Shown: one piece after another, positions 26,885 to 37,049 of the stretch
Position numbering within the stretch: position 1 is the stretch's first letter
Layout of the letters: each line of letters begins with the position of its first letter
Source: Enhygromyxa salina
Lineage (GTDB): Bacteria; Myxococcota_A; Polyangia; Nannocystales; Nannocystaceae
Assembly: GCF_000737335.2 (NCBI RefSeq)
Contig: NZ_JMCC02000004.1
Coordinates: 62,001 to 126,000 of the forward strand
Length of the DNA: 64,000 nucleotides
Reading direction: 5' to 3'
Program-made: the position numbers and the translations under genes
Notes under the pieces: generated by a model
What the model was told of the DNA's origin: nothing
The model's input: only the letters and a program-made list of their open reading frames with translations
The model's database searches: none

Positions 26885-28246
26885 ATGCTCGTGGTCATCA
26901 GTGACATGCACCTCGCCGACGGCTCGGCGGGCGATCACAACCTCGCGCCGCAGGTCTACCACGACCTGCTCGATCAGCTCGCCGAAGCGCACGCCAAGGT
27001 CCGCCGCTTCAACCCGCACAGCCGGGTCGAGATCATCTACGCCGGCAACGTGTTCGAGCTGCGTCGCACGCATTTTTGGTTCGAGCAGGGCGACCATAAG
27101 CCGTGGCGGCACTTTGACACGGCCAAGGACGCCGCCCAGGCCAAGCCGCCGCGCAGCGGTGAGTACCTGCAGCGGGCCGTGCAGCTGTTCACGCGGATCA
27201 TGACGCACCAGAACGTCGCGCCGATCAAGGGCATCCTTGGCGACAAGCTCGCGGATCGGTTTGGCGGGGTCGAGCCGATCCGTGGCTACCTGCCCGGCGA
27301 CGCCGATCGCATGATCAACATGAGCCCGGACCTACGCGCGCGCGTGATCGACTTCTTGGGCCTGGACCTTGGCCGCGATCAACCCTGGAACCCGGATCAG
27401 CGGTTCCCCAACGCCTGGTACGACGCCAACCACGGCGTGTTCATCCGCCACGGTCACGAGTGGGACGTGTACTCGTTCGAGGGCGACGCGGCCAAGCCCG
27501 AGGACTACGACAACATCCCCATGTCGGATCTGATCACGACCGAGCTGTTTGCCCGCCTGACCTACGAGGCCAGCGTGATGCAGGGCGGGGCCGATGCCCC
27601 GGCCGAGCTGGTTGCCCAGTTCAATCACAAGCTGCAGCAGATCGACAACGTGCGCCCGGTGTCGTCACTGGTCAGCTGGCTGGCCTATCACTTTGCGAGC
27701 CCGAGCGAGCAAAAGATGCTCGCAACCTGCATCGAGCGCGCGCTCAACAACTTCAAGAATCAAGAGTACGTCAAGTGGTGGCTGTCGGCCGCGGGGCACG
27801 ACAAGATCTGGACCCCCGTCGACGAGGCCGACCGCATCGAGTGGCTGCTCGAGGGGCTCAAGCACCTGTGGATGGGCAAGGCCAAGCTGGCGCTGGCGAT
27901 CTACGACAAGGTCGCCAACTACGATCCCTTCGAGCGCTTCGTCGACCACGCCTCCAAAGAACCGGTCCTGCATCAAGCCGGCTCGCCGATTCACTATATT
28001 GTGTATGGCCACACCCACCAGGCCGTGCACACGCCGCTGGGCATGGTCGGTGACGGGCCGACCCGGCGCATGGCCCACTACATCAACAATGGCAGCTTGC
28101 GGCCGACCCACACGGTCACCCGTGACGGCCGCGACTTCTTCGTGTCGGAGACGCTCGATTTCTCGATCTTCTATCGCGCCGACGAAAAGCCCGGCGCGAC
28201 CGGGCCAACCTTCGAGCTGCGCACGCTGACCCGCTCGCGCCAGTAG
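26885..28246 (+). CDS. Calcineurin-like metallophosphoesterase with altered metal motif
   Basis: A 453-residue cytoplasmic protein. Metallophosphoesterase motifs appear in order: SDMHLAD (residues 5-11), YAGNVFE (~56), RHGHEWD (~190) and VYGHTHQ (~370). The second motif is normally GDxx(D/E); here the bridging-metal Asp is Asn (codon AAC). The third (GNH[D/E] in most) is GHEWD. A large helical insert lies between the third and fourth motifs. It may still hydrolyse phosphoesters with one metal site weakened, but the substrate is unknown. Confidence 0.78.
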   Translation: MLVVISDMHLADGSAGDHNLAPQVYHDLLDQLAEAHAKVRRFNPHSRVEIIYAGNVFELRRTHFWFEQGDHKPWRHFDTAKDAAQAKPPRSGEYLQRAVQLFTRIMTHQNVAPIKGILGDKLADRFGGVEPIRGYLPGDADRMINMSPDLRARVIDFLGLDLGRDQPWNPDQRFPNAWYDANHGVFIRHGHEWDVYSFEGDAAKPEDYDNIPMSDLITTELFARLTYEASVMQGGADAPAELVAQFNHKLQQIDNVRPVSSLVSWLAYHFASPSEQKMLATCIERALNNFKNQEYVKWWLSAAGHDKIWTPVDEADRIEWLLEGLKHLWMGKAKLALAIYDKVANYDPFERFVDHASKEPVLHQAGSPIHYIVYGHTHQAVHTPLGMVGDGPTRRMAHYINNGSLRPTHTVTRDGRDFFVSETLDFSIFYRADEKPGATGPTFELRTLTRSRQ

Positions 28247-28494
28247 CCGCGCGGCGAAGGCTCAATCGTGAGAGTCCGATCGTGGCGTCGGGGTGGGGGA
28301 GGGGACCGCTTGGATCACGAACTCGTGGTCACCCGCGAGCGTCACCCGGACGCTCCGGGTGTCGAGGTCCTCAGCGCACAGTCTGAACGCTGCTGGTCTC
28401 CGCGCCGAGCCCCGCCAGCGCCGCGAGTGAGAGTGCACGGCCGCGCGACCCTCAGCGCGAGACCTCACCAACGAGATCGGGTAGGCTCCCGTGC
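28247..28494. other. Intergenic region, possible gene remnant
   Basis: About 250 bases. The minus strand carries FRLCAEDLDTRSVRVTLAGD and then HEFVIQAV, ending in a stop at 28262. This looks like the tail of a protein, but the frame above it is not convincing. No function assigned. Confidence 0.3.
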
Positions 28495-29466
28495 GTGCGC
28501 ACGCTGATCTTCGCATCGTGTCTGGTGCCCTTGCTGCTTGGCTGCAAGGACACCCCCAAGCCCCCCTCGAAGATCGTCGCGCAGGAGGCCAAGCCGGCGC
28601 GAAAGAAGCGGGCGAAGCCCAAGCAGCCGCCGCCGACTGGCGTTCACGTCGAGATCCGCAACGCCAAGAACCGCGAGTGCCAGCGCACCTTGTGCATCGC
28701 GGGGCCGGGCGAGCTCTACAGCGAGTCCAACCGCGATCTTGGTGAGCTGTGCGCGCGCGGGCGCGGCGTGGTCCAGCGTTGCGAGGGCGAGCGCTGCGAC
28801 AACGTGTGGGCCGTCGAGATGTGGCGCGAAGGGCTTGCCGGGCTGATCTCCAGCCTAGATCGCAACGGCGACGGCAAGCTCGACTCGGGCGATCCGCCGT
28901 GCGCGATCAACCTGGCCGGGTGGTCGACGGGCGGCGTCGTCGTCAGCCAGGACCTGCCGATCGCGCTCGCCGATGATCCCAACGTGGACGCCGCGCACGC
29001 CAAGATCCAACACCTGGTTGCGATCACGCCGTACTCGAACGCGTTTGGGCCAGAGTCCAAGGGCGAGCCCCTGGAGATCCCCGACAACGTGGGCAAGGCG
29101 TTCATCTATCGCCACACCAAGTCGCCCCCCGACGACTGCTCGGCCGCGTTCGAAGAGGGTCCGTGGCGCAGCCCCGCGCCCGCGTGCGGTGAGCAGACCA
29201 CGTGCTTCGACTACGACTATTCGCAGGAGCCCGAGCTCGCCTACCTTGGCCGCCGGGGTGCCCGGTCGGGCGCGATGGTGGGGCACTGCAACGTGGTCGC
29301 CCTGGTCGCCAAGATCGGGCTCGACAACCTGATCCGCGGCGAAGAGAGCTTCCAGCAGCTGCTCCCACCCTACAGCGACGGGACTCAGGGTGGCCGGATC
29401 TTCGAGGGTGGGCCCGACAAGCCCGATCCGATCGTCGTGCTGCCCAACCCGATCGAGCCCGATTAG
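28495..29466 (+). CDS. Alpha/beta-hydrolase-like lipoprotein
   Basis: GTG 28495 gives MRTLIFASCLVPLLLGC, a clean lipoprotein signal with the lipobox Cys at 17. A Lys/Pro-rich linker follows. The folded part has EF-hand-like DRNGDGKLDSGD, then INLAGWSTGGVVVSQD with a GxSxG nucleophile elbow (Ser in GWSTG), and a possible catalytic His in GAMVGHCNVVA. So it is probably an envelope-anchored serine hydrolase (esterase, lipase or peptidase). The Asp of the triad is not obvious. Substrate unknown. Confidence 0.7.
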   Translation: MRTLIFASCLVPLLLGCKDTPKPPSKIVAQEAKPARKKRAKPKQPPPTGVHVEIRNAKNRECQRTLCIAGPGELYSESNRDLGELCARGRGVVQRCEGERCDNVWAVEMWREGLAGLISSLDRNGDGKLDSGDPPCAINLAGWSTGGVVVSQDLPIALADDPNVDAAHAKIQHLVAITPYSNAFGPESKGEPLEIPDNVGKAFIYRHTKSPPDDCSAAFEEGPWRSPAPACGEQTTCFDYDYSQEPELAYLGRRGARSGAMVGHCNVVALVAKIGLDNLIRGEESFQQLLPPYSDGTQGGRIFEGGPDKPDPIVVLPNPIEPD

Positions 29467-29508
29467 GCCAGACGTGAGCGCGAATCAGTCGACGAAGGTG
29501 TCCGCAAG

Positions 29509-29529
29509 CGGGCGAGGAGCCCTCGCCCG
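29509..29529 (+). terminator. Terminator-like hairpin
   Basis: CGGGCGAGG (29509-29517), loop AGC, CCTCGCCCG (29521-29529), then AGCTGAAAATAG. It is 40 bases after the hydrolase stop. A related hairpin with the same right arm and GAGCTGAAA tail is at 42671-42700. Confidence 0.5.
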
Positions 29530-29670
29530 AGCTGAAAATAGCCCTGGCGCCGTCGGCAGCCCTTCCCGGATCGCGGCGGTCGATTTCTAGCCTGCCGAGG
29601 AAGCGATCGCAGTGGTGGTGCGTCGGGGTCTGGGCTTTCCGCCCTCCGCGGCTCGCCCAGATCTGTTTCA

Positions 29671-31692
29671 ATGGAGCGCATCATGTCTCGTACGCGTCGC
29701 TGGACCCACAGGCCTCACCTTCCGCTGATGGTGTCCGGACTCGGGGCGATGGTCCTCATCGGCGTCGCGGCTCGGGCCGAGCTGCCCAAGCTCGCGCTGA
29801 AGACCGCGCCCGTGGTCGAGACCTCGCACCTCGATGGTCCGCCACGAACACCGCTTCGTCCGCCCGCTCGGACCACGCACATCGGCAGCCACGGCGGCGT
29901 GATGATCGTCGACAGCCACGGGCTGTTGGTGGTGGAGCGAAGCGCCGGCAAGCTGGTCCGGGCGGATCGCAACGCCAAGCCGGTCGCCGAGCTCGCGCTG
30001 ACGCCAGGGCTTGGTGAGATCGTCCACGATGGCGCTGGCGCGGTGTTCGTGGCGGATCGCGCGGCCGGTCGGGTGGTTCGGATCAACCCCGGGGACGCGA
30101 GCGGCCAGGGCCTGGGCGTGGCCACGGCGGTCGAGCTAGGCGAGCCGCACGGCCTCGCGCTGACGCCCGATGGCGCCACGCTGTTGGTCACCGATGTCTC
30201 CGAGCACGCGCTGGTGGCCCTGCGCACCGCGGATCTCAGCCAGCGTTGGCGCGTCGAGCTGGGCCCCGAGCCGCGCGCTGTCGCGGTCTCGCGCGACGGC
30301 CTGACGGCGGCGGTTGGGTTCTTGTCCAGCGGGTCGCTGGCCTTCGTCGAGCTCGACTCGGCCGGCGAGCGCGTGCACTGGCGCGGCCTCGATCCTCGGG
30401 ATCACGTGGCGATCACCGAAGAGGAGCATGGCTACGAAAGCATGGTCACCGTCGCGCGCCGCAAGGAGATGCGCAGCAAGTATCAGACGCCGGTCGAGAC
30501 CGGTCGCCGCTACGCTCGAAATTTCTTCGCGCTGGCGTTTGTCGGGCACGACATGTTGATCGCCCCCCACGAGCTCGCAACCCCGCAGCTCGAGCGAATC
30601 CCCAGCCGTGATCGCGCAGACACCTACGGCGGTGGGGCCGAGTCGATCCCACCCCTCATGCATCAGCTCGCGATCATCGAGCAGCCTGGCGGGTTGGATT
30701 CTCGGGCGAGCTTCATGGATCTCGACGTGCACCAGCCCAAGGCCGTCGCCTACGATCTAGCGACCGACACCTTGTATGTCGCCGGCTATGGTGACGACGT
30801 CGTGCTAGCGATCGCCGACGTCACCCAGCAGATGCCCTACGTGGATTGGCGGGCGCAGGTCGGCGACGGGCGCTCGTGTGGGGTCGATGGCATCACCCTC
30901 GAGCAGTCCGGCAGCTTGTGGATCCACTGCGAGTTTCGCCGCCAAGCCCTGCGCTTGAACATCAACGATCCCTCGACCACCAAGGACGACGAGTGGCTGC
31001 GCGGAGCCGAGCTGACTGCCCGGGTCCGCTCCGAGCAGATCGAGCATGGCGCCGAGCTGTTCCGTCGGGGCGGCGACCCGAAGATCTCGTCCAACGGCAT
31101 GATGGCCTGCGCCAACTGCCACCCCGAGGGCCGCACGGATGGTCTGACCTGGCGGCTCGGCGACTCGATCTTGCAAACCCCGATCTTGGCCGGGCGCGTG
31201 GGCGACACGGCCCCCTACAAATGGGACGGGCAAGATCCAACCCTGAGCCGCAGCCTTCGCCACACCATGGAGCGGCTTGGTGGTGGTGAACTCGTTGGCT
31301 GGACCATGCCGCTGAAGCTGTTGAGCGACGCCGAGGTCGACGCGATGATCGCCTATATCAAGAGCCTCGAACCTCCGCGGCCGCGCAAGCCCAAGGACGA
31401 GCAGGCGGTCGCCCGCGGCCGGGCCGTGTTCGAGGCCGAGGCATGCGATGGTTGCCACGCGGGCGCCAAGCTGGTCGACGGCAGCCAGCACGCGCTCGAC
31501 ACCACGCTTGGCCAGGTCGACACGCCTTCGCTGTTGGGGCTGTCGAATTCTCGGCCCTACTACCACGACGGCAGCGCCAAGGATCTCTGGACCCTGCTGA
31601 CCGACCGCGGAACGATTCACGAGATGGCCGACACCTCCAAGCTGTCGGACGCACAATTGCGCGATCTCAACGCCTACTTGGAGTCGCTATGA
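29671..31692 (+). CDS. Beta-propeller di-haem cytochrome c, exported
   Basis: A 673-residue protein from ATG 29671 (ATG 29683 possible). The N-terminal signal ends near ARA. Residues ~65-460 are a YVTN/NHL-type beta-propeller (GEPHGLALTPDGATLLVTD; PKAVAYDLATDTLYVAGYGDD). The C-terminal part holds two haem c sites, CANCH (~479) and CDGCH (~591), with likely axial Met residues in this MauG/di-haem peroxidase-like arrangement. It probably works in the periplasm in electron transfer or H2O2-dependent oxidation. Its stop overlaps the next start (ATGA), so it is coupled to the propeller lipoprotein. Paralogue-like proteins are at 33924 and 39881. Confidence 0.85.
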   Translation: MERIMSRTRRWTHRPHLPLMVSGLGAMVLIGVAARAELPKLALKTAPVVETSHLDGPPRTPLRPPARTTHIGSHGGVMIVDSHGLLVVERSAGKLVRADRNAKPVAELALTPGLGEIVHDGAGAVFVADRAAGRVVRINPGDASGQGLGVATAVELGEPHGLALTPDGATLLVTDVSEHALVALRTADLSQRWRVELGPEPRAVAVSRDGLTAAVGFLSSGSLAFVELDSAGERVHWRGLDPRDHVAITEEEHGYESMVTVARRKEMRSKYQTPVETGRRYARNFFALAFVGHDMLIAPHELATPQLERIPSRDRADTYGGGAESIPPLMHQLAIIEQPGGLDSRASFMDLDVHQPKAVAYDLATDTLYVAGYGDDVVLAIADVTQQMPYVDWRAQVGDGRSCGVDGITLEQSGSLWIHCEFRRQALRLNINDPSTTKDDEWLRGAELTARVRSEQIEHGAELFRRGGDPKISSNGMMACANCHPEGRTDGLTWRLGDSILQTPILAGRVGDTAPYKWDGQDPTLSRSLRHTMERLGGGELVGWTMPLKLLSDAEVDAMIAYIKSLEPPRPRKPKDEQAVARGRAVFEAEACDGCHAGAKLVDGSQHALDTTLGQVDTPSLLGLSNSRPYYHDGSAKDLWTLLTDRGTIHEMADTSKLSDAQLRDLNAYLESL

Positions 31693-33905
31693 ACAGGCTC
31701 ATCTACATTCCACTGTCGATCTTGCTGGTGGCTGGCGCCTGTCACAAGGCCGAGAACATCAACATCGTCCCAGACGACCATGGCGACAATGGCGACGTCG
31801 TCGAGGTCCGTGAAGCTCCAGTCGCCGCGCCGCGGGATCGCAGCCTCACGATCTCGCGTGGGCCGGGACACGCACCCCACGAGGTCGAGCTCGATCCGCG
31901 CGGGCAGGCAGCGTTGACGATCGACGCGCACGGCAGCGTGTGCCTGTGGCCGGCGGTTCGCTCGACGGATCCCGAGCTCGCCAGGCCCTACGTACTGCCG
32001 ATGCAAGAGCCGCTGTGGATGTCGCTCGCGCAGGCCCAAGATGGCTCGTTCGTGGTCGCGCTGATCGACACCACCAACGCCGGGCAGGTCGTGGCTGTGG
32101 CGCCTGGCAAGGACGGGCGCGAGGCCAAGTTGACCCCGCTGTTTGCGATCCCGCCCGATGACCCGCTGCTCGAGCTGCACGCCCTCGACGGCGGTGAGCG
32201 GGTGTTGGCGCTGGGGGTGGATCATCGCGTGCGGCTGTATGACGCCAAGTCCGGCGCGCTGCTCTCGGTCATCGATGAGCGCAGCTTTGGCCCCTGGCAG
32301 CTGCGGGTGGCTCACGGCGCGCCCGGCCAGCCGCCGCAGCTGGCCGCGATCTTGGCCCAGCCCGTGCGGGTGCAGGCGCTCGAGCTGCGTGATGATCAGC
32401 TGAGCATCGCCAGCGAGGCCCGCGGCGTCGCGCTGGATCGGGGACCCAACCGCAACGACTTGTTGCTGAGCCCCGATGGCCAGGTCATGGCCGCGCTGCG
32501 CCGGCCCAGGTCGCGCGGGCGTGAATTTGCGATCGAGCTGATCGATCTGCGAAGCGGTGAGCGCCGGCTCGTCGCTGGCAAGACGGACTCCGTGATCCGC
32601 ACGCGCATGCACTTCGCAGAGGCCGGCCGGATCCTGCTCGAGACCGGCAGCACCAGCGGCAAGGGCCTGTGGGTCGAGCTCGCCAAGGCCGAGCTGCTCG
32701 CGGATCCGGCCGACGCCGACCCCACGTCCAAGCTGGCCGAGCGCCTGTACAAGACCGCTCACGACTCGATCCCGCTGGCGGCCTCGGCCGAGCGCCGGCC
32801 CGAGTACTTCGAGCCCGAGTTTGACCCGCCGTGGGACCGCGGCGTTCGGTTTCACGCTTCGGTCGTCGCCGGGGTCCGGGTCAACGTCGATCGGGCGCCG
32901 GGCTTCGGGCGCGACTCGAACCTGGGCATCGCGTTGATCGTCGACCCGCTCGATAGCGATCAACACTTGGTGATCCGACCCGGTGTGCGATACAGCTACG
33001 CGGTCAAAGGTGCCCTCGATCACGCGGGCGCGCGGCTGGCTGTGGCCAGCGACACCACGCTCAGCGTCACCAACCTCGAAGACGGCGCGTCGGTGCTCGA
33101 CGAGACCGAGCACGGGGCGGGCAGCATCCTGTCGCTGGACTTCGCAGACCGCGACCACGTGCTGCTCGTCGATGACAAGGGCCGCTTGAAGCTGTTCGAC
33201 GTGGGCTCGGGCGCGCTCGTGGCCTCGACCAAGCTCGACTTCACGTGGTCGATTCAGGGCCTGGCCTATCACGCCAACGAGGCTGGCGGCGGCGTGCTGG
33301 GCTGGCGCAGCGGTCGGCCCCGCGACCCCGAGCGCCTGCTCGAGATCCGTGACGGTCAGCTGGGCAGCGTGATCGAATTGCCCCGGGACCAGCGCCCGCT
33401 GTGGCTCGAGACCCTGGATCTGAGCGACGCCGAAGCCGGGGCGCTGTTCGGCATGAGCGAGTTCCAAGCGGACGATGTCGTCGACGAGTACACCAGCGCC
33501 CGCGATGGGCGGATGTTCTACACAGAGAAGTCCGCGCGCACGCCGTTGGTGGTTCGCAGCGGCAGCGAGGACACCAGCTTTCGCCTGCCCGCTGGGCAAG
33601 GGCGCCGGCTGTTGGTCAGCCCCGAAGGCAGCAGGATCGCCGTCGTGCAGTTTCGCGACCGGCACCCGTGGGGCGAGGACCATTTGCTGTCCGTGCTGAA
33701 CACCGAGACCGGCGAGCGCCTGTGGACGCTGGGATCCGATCGCCCGATTCAACACTTGGGTTGGTCCGGGGATGGGCGGCGGATGGCGATCGGGGCGACC
33801 GTCCACGACGCGGGGACGGGGGAGGTGGTCTACGCGGCGCCCGATCCCGCGCCGGTGGTCGAGCAACGCAGCGACGCCAAATTTTCCCACTACCGCGACG
33901 AGTGA
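31689..33905 (+). CDS. WD40-like propeller lipoprotein
   Basis: A 738-residue protein starting at the ATG overlapping the cytochrome stop. The signal MNRLIYIPLSILLVAGAC puts the lipobox Cys at 18. The rest is a long WD40/PQQ-like propeller: SGALLSVIDERSFGPWQLRV, GSVCLWPAV, LLLSPDGQVMAALRR and GWSGDGRRMAIGATVHDAGTGEVV. There are no haem motifs. Coupling to the cytochrome suggests the two form one periplasmic complex, the lipoprotein acting as an anchor or docking platform. It converges on the cytochrome at 33924 with 18 bases between them. Confidence 0.8.
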   Translation: MNRLIYIPLSILLVAGACHKAENINIVPDDHGDNGDVVEVREAPVAAPRDRSLTISRGPGHAPHEVELDPRGQAALTIDAHGSVCLWPAVRSTDPELARPYVLPMQEPLWMSLAQAQDGSFVVALIDTTNAGQVVAVAPGKDGREAKLTPLFAIPPDDPLLELHALDGGERVLALGVDHRVRLYDAKSGALLSVIDERSFGPWQLRVAHGAPGQPPQLAAILAQPVRVQALELRDDQLSIASEARGVALDRGPNRNDLLLSPDGQVMAALRRPRSRGREFAIELIDLRSGERRLVAGKTDSVIRTRMHFAEAGRILLETGSTSGKGLWVELAKAELLADPADADPTSKLAERLYKTAHDSIPLAASAERRPEYFEPEFDPPWDRGVRFHASVVAGVRVNVDRAPGFGRDSNLGIALIVDPLDSDQHLVIRPGVRYSYAVKGALDHAGARLAVASDTTLSVTNLEDGASVLDETEHGAGSILSLDFADRDHVLLVDDKGRLKLFDVGSGALVASTKLDFTWSIQGLAYHANEAGGGVLGWRSGRPRDPERLLEIRDGQLGSVIELPRDQRPLWLETLDLSDAEAGALFGMSEFQADDVVDEYTSARDGRMFYTEKSARTPLVVRSGSEDTSFRLPAGQGRRLLVSPEGSRIAVVQFRDRHPWGEDHLLSVLNTETGERLWTLGSDRPIQHLGWSGDGRRMAIGATVHDAGTGEVVYAAPDPAPVVEQRSDAKFSHYRDE

Positions 33906-33923
33906 CCTGAAGGGCCCGGCGCC

Positions 33924-36900
33924 TCAGGGCACCACGAAGGTCACGCTGCCCTGACCGAACGCCGTCGTGGTCACCGCCGCCTTCACGCACTGGCCCGGGC
34001 TCAGCGTCGCTGGCCCGTCGCCGCCGCCGACGTTCGCCGTGTCGTCGATCGCCCCGTCGGGCACGACACCGTAGGTCACCGGCCCCGCGAAGCCATTGGG
34101 GAAGTCGGCCACTTGCACGACCCAATGGGCGTCGCCACCGGTGACCGGCTGCCCCGGCCCCGCGGGCGGCTGCGCGTCCGGGCCAATGAAGTACACGCCA
34201 AGTCCGTCGGGCATGTCCGAGCCCCAATCCACGATTGGACCCTCGGCGCCAAACTCCACGGTCACCGGGAGCGCCCCGGTGCTGCCCTCGTTGCACTCGC
34301 CGATCACGGTGGGTCGCGTCAGTCGCCAGGTGACGCCAGACTCCAAGAACCCCGGCCCGGCGATCGTCAAGCTGCCCTCGGCGTAGTCGGCGATACCGTC
34401 GTCGTCTTCATCGATCAGCGTGGCCTGAATCCCGGTGGTGTCGGCGAAGCTCGGGCCGATCGGGATCGGCAGGGCCGGGGTCACCAGCAAACCACCGACA
34501 ACCACCGCGACGCGCTCGAGCGTGAGGTCCTCACCATAATCCAGCAGCATCTCGCCACCGCTCTGGGTCTCGACCACGCTCAGCGGCACGGCCGTGGCGA
34601 TCGTATTGTCCAAGTCGAATTCCGTCGCCTCGAGGTCGGCGGTTGGCATGTCGACCGTCCACACATAGTCGCCCGCAAGCCGCAGCTGCGGCGCCGCCCC
34701 GGTCTGCAGCGGGATCTCCCAGGCGCTCGGCGCCGCGGGGTCCGGGGTCCACAAGGTCTGCTCGCCAAAGCTCTCGAAGCTGGGATCAATGATCACCGTA
34801 TAGTCCTGCTCGAACGCCAGCGCGGCCTTGGGCGTGAGCTCGAGGTGGCGGGCGTCGGCGCTGAGCTGGCGGGTGACCTCGACCTCGGCCCCGCTCGCGT
34901 CGATGAGGGTGACCTTGGCGAGGTTGCCCGCGTCGTTGAACACCGGATGCGAGAACACCACGCCGATCGGCTGATCAACCGCCATTGTCGTGTTGCCGGC
35001 CCGGGGCGAGCTGGTCAAGACCATGAAGTCGCGCGCGGTGAGCTCGAGCAAGAAGCGGTCGAGGGCCGCCCGCTGATCTTCGTCTAGACCGGGATCGCCA
35101 AGGCTGCCAAACACGCGTTCGACCGCGTCGTGCAGGGTGGTCGCTTCGCCGCGCTTGAGCCAGACCCCCAAGCGATAGCTGCCAACCAAGCCGGGCACGT
35201 CGGTCACGCCCTCGGTGATGCCCTGCGCCAAGGTTGCGCGTGAGGTGGTCAGCGGCAGGGGATGGCAGGTCGCGCAGCCAGCCTCGTTCTCGTAGATGCG
35301 CTTGCCGGCCTCGCCAAGCTCGGACAAGGTCCCGTCGCGGCGCGTGAACTCGTTGGCGGCTGGCGGCGGCATGATCGACGCCAGATAGGCCGAGAGCGCG
35401 CGGTGCTCTTCGGTGGTTGGCCGCACGCCCACGTTGATGTTGACGGTGAATGCGTAGTTTTCGACGCTGCTCAAGTAGCCGTCCCAGCCGAGCGGGTAGG
35501 TGCCCTCGAGCCAGTAAAATGGCCGGCTGACCCTGCGACCAGCGAACGGACCGGCGTTCCACACCAAGGTGTCCGAGAGCCCGTCGACGTGACACGAATT
35601 GCAGGTCCAGTTCTGGGCATAGTCGCGGCCGGCACCGGTGAAGAAATACTGGCCAGCGGCGACCTCGGCGGGCCGTGGATCGGTGGTCAGCGCCAACACC
35701 TGCGGCGCGGCGTTGGCCGGCGAGATCGCGGTGAGCGAGCTGGCCTGGGCGCCATGGGCATACACCGTGTCGCCGATCGCCGTCAGGCTGCGTGGACGAC
35801 CCAGGACCTCGACGCGGTCGAGCTCGGCCAAGGTCTCTGGGTCGAGCGCGATCGCCAGATCAGAGGACTCGGCGACGACCCACAGTTGGTTGGCGGCCAG
35901 CGTGATCGCGTGCAGGGCGACCGCGTAGCCGCCCGAGCTTGGCTGTCGGCTCAGATCGGCGCGCTGCAGCTCGTCGCCGGAGGCGGCGTCGAACATGGCG
36001 ATCTCGTACATGAAGCTGGGCTCGTCGATCGCCGAGAGGTTCGCCTCTGTGTCGTTGCGCAGCCGGCTCATGTACAGGCGCTCGCCGTCGGGTGCGAGCG
36101 CGAGCGCGGTGATCGTGGTGCCAACATCGAGCCACCAGTCAACGACCTCGCCAGCGGCGGTGTCGATCACGGCGACGTCGCGCTCGTCCTCGACCGAGTC
36201 CGCCTCGTAGGGGAACCGACCTGGCTGACCCGAGCGATGGCTAGCGACCCACAGCATGCCTTCATCGGCCGACAGCGCCATCGCGAGCGGGCTGCTGCCG
36301 ACCTCGATCCGAGCGGTGCGAACGCGGGCCTCGAGGTCGACCACCGCGACCGCGTTCTCGCTCTGCAGCGCGACATAGGCCTGCTTGCCGTCTGCGGTCA
36401 CGATCACGTTGGCGGGCTCGTCACCGACCCAGATCGCGTCGACCAAGCGCTTGGTCTCCACATCGATCAGCCCCAGCGTGTCGGCCCCGCGCTGGGCCAC
36501 GACCGCGAACGTCATCCCCTCCACCCACGCGATCGAGACCGGCCACGGGCCCACGTCGATCTCATCGAGGACCGCCAGCGTGCTGGGCTCGACTCGCGAG
36601 ACTGTGGGTGACTGCGCATTGGCGACCCACAGCTCGTCACCGACCGCGGTCAGCGAGTTGGCCGGATAATAATTGAGGTTGTAGAAGGCGCGGTCGCTGG
36701 CAGGAACGACCTCGAGGTCCAGGGTCTCATCGCCGCCCGGCGCCTCGGCCAGGCTGAAGCGGTAGTGGCCCGCAACCGTGGGCGTGATCCGCCAGATCCC
36801 GTCCTTGCCCTCGACGATCGGATCGGTGCTGGACTCGGGGCGCTCGACGACCGTCCAGCGCAGCTTGGCGCAGCTCGGGCTGGCGTCAATCACGGGGAGG

Positions 36901-37049
36901 TAGAAGGTCTCGCCGGCCACGAAGCGCGCGGTCGCTTGGGCCTCGAATCGCTGGGTCAGGCACAGATCCGCGCTGGGCTCGAAGCACGCGAACAGGCCGA
37001 CGGAGCTGGCGAGAGCAAGTATAGATAGATTGTTCAATGTTTGCTTCAT
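33924..37049 (-). CDS. Multidomain lipoprotein: propeller, di-haem cytochrome c, Big_5-like domains
   Basis: A 1041-residue protein. The signal MKQTLNNLSILALASSVGLF then AC gives the lipobox Cys at 22. An Ig-like domain (~40-115) leads into a YVTN propeller (~120-470; DVGPWPVSIAWVEGMTFAVV, ANVIVTADGKQAYVALQSEN). Two haem c sites follow, CNSCH (~481) and CATCH (~589). Then comes a Big_5-like domain (SPRAGNTTMAVDQPIGVVFS) and beta-rich C-terminal domains. It is likely outer-membrane-anchored and may carry electrons across the envelope or oxidise an outside substrate. Its upstream region (37050-37270) is AT-richer than its surroundings. Confidence 0.83.
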   Translation of the reverse strand: MKQTLNNLSILALASSVGLFACFEPSADLCLTQRFEAQATARFVAGETFYLPVIDASPSCAKLRWTVVERPESSTDPIVEGKDGIWRITPTVAGHYRFSLAEAPGGDETLDLEVVPASDRAFYNLNYYPANSLTAVGDELWVANAQSPTVSRVEPSTLAVLDEIDVGPWPVSIAWVEGMTFAVVAQRGADTLGLIDVETKRLVDAIWVGDEPANVIVTADGKQAYVALQSENAVAVVDLEARVRTARIEVGSSPLAMALSADEGMLWVASHRSGQPGRFPYEADSVEDERDVAVIDTAAGEVVDWWLDVGTTITALALAPDGERLYMSRLRNDTEANLSAIDEPSFMYEIAMFDAASGDELQRADLSRQPSSGGYAVALHAITLAANQLWVVAESSDLAIALDPETLAELDRVEVLGRPRSLTAIGDTVYAHGAQASSLTAISPANAAPQVLALTTDPRPAEVAAGQYFFTGAGRDYAQNWTCNSCHVDGLSDTLVWNAGPFAGRRVSRPFYWLEGTYPLGWDGYLSSVENYAFTVNINVGVRPTTEEHRALSAYLASIMPPPAANEFTRRDGTLSELGEAGKRIYENEAGCATCHPLPLTTSRATLAQGITEGVTDVPGLVGSYRLGVWLKRGEATTLHDAVERVFGSLGDPGLDEDQRAALDRFLLELTARDFMVLTSSPRAGNTTMAVDQPIGVVFSHPVFNDAGNLAKVTLIDASGAEVEVTRQLSADARHLELTPKAALAFEQDYTVIIDPSFESFGEQTLWTPDPAAPSAWEIPLQTGAAPQLRLAGDYVWTVDMPTADLEATEFDLDNTIATAVPLSVVETQSGGEMLLDYGEDLTLERVAVVVGGLLVTPALPIPIGPSFADTTGIQATLIDEDDDGIADYAEGSLTIAGPGFLESGVTWRLTRPTVIGECNEGSTGALPVTVEFGAEGPIVDWGSDMPDGLGVYFIGPDAQPPAGPGQPVTGGDAHWVVQVADFPNGFAGPVTYGVVPDGAIDDTANVGGGDGPATLSPGQCVKAAVTTTAFGQGSVTFVVP

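Noticed and set aside
31674..33890. 738-codon minus-strand frame opposite the propeller lipoprotein
   Set aside because: The plus frame has a lipobox, WD40-like repeats and coupling to the upstream gene; the mirror frame is a GC artefact.
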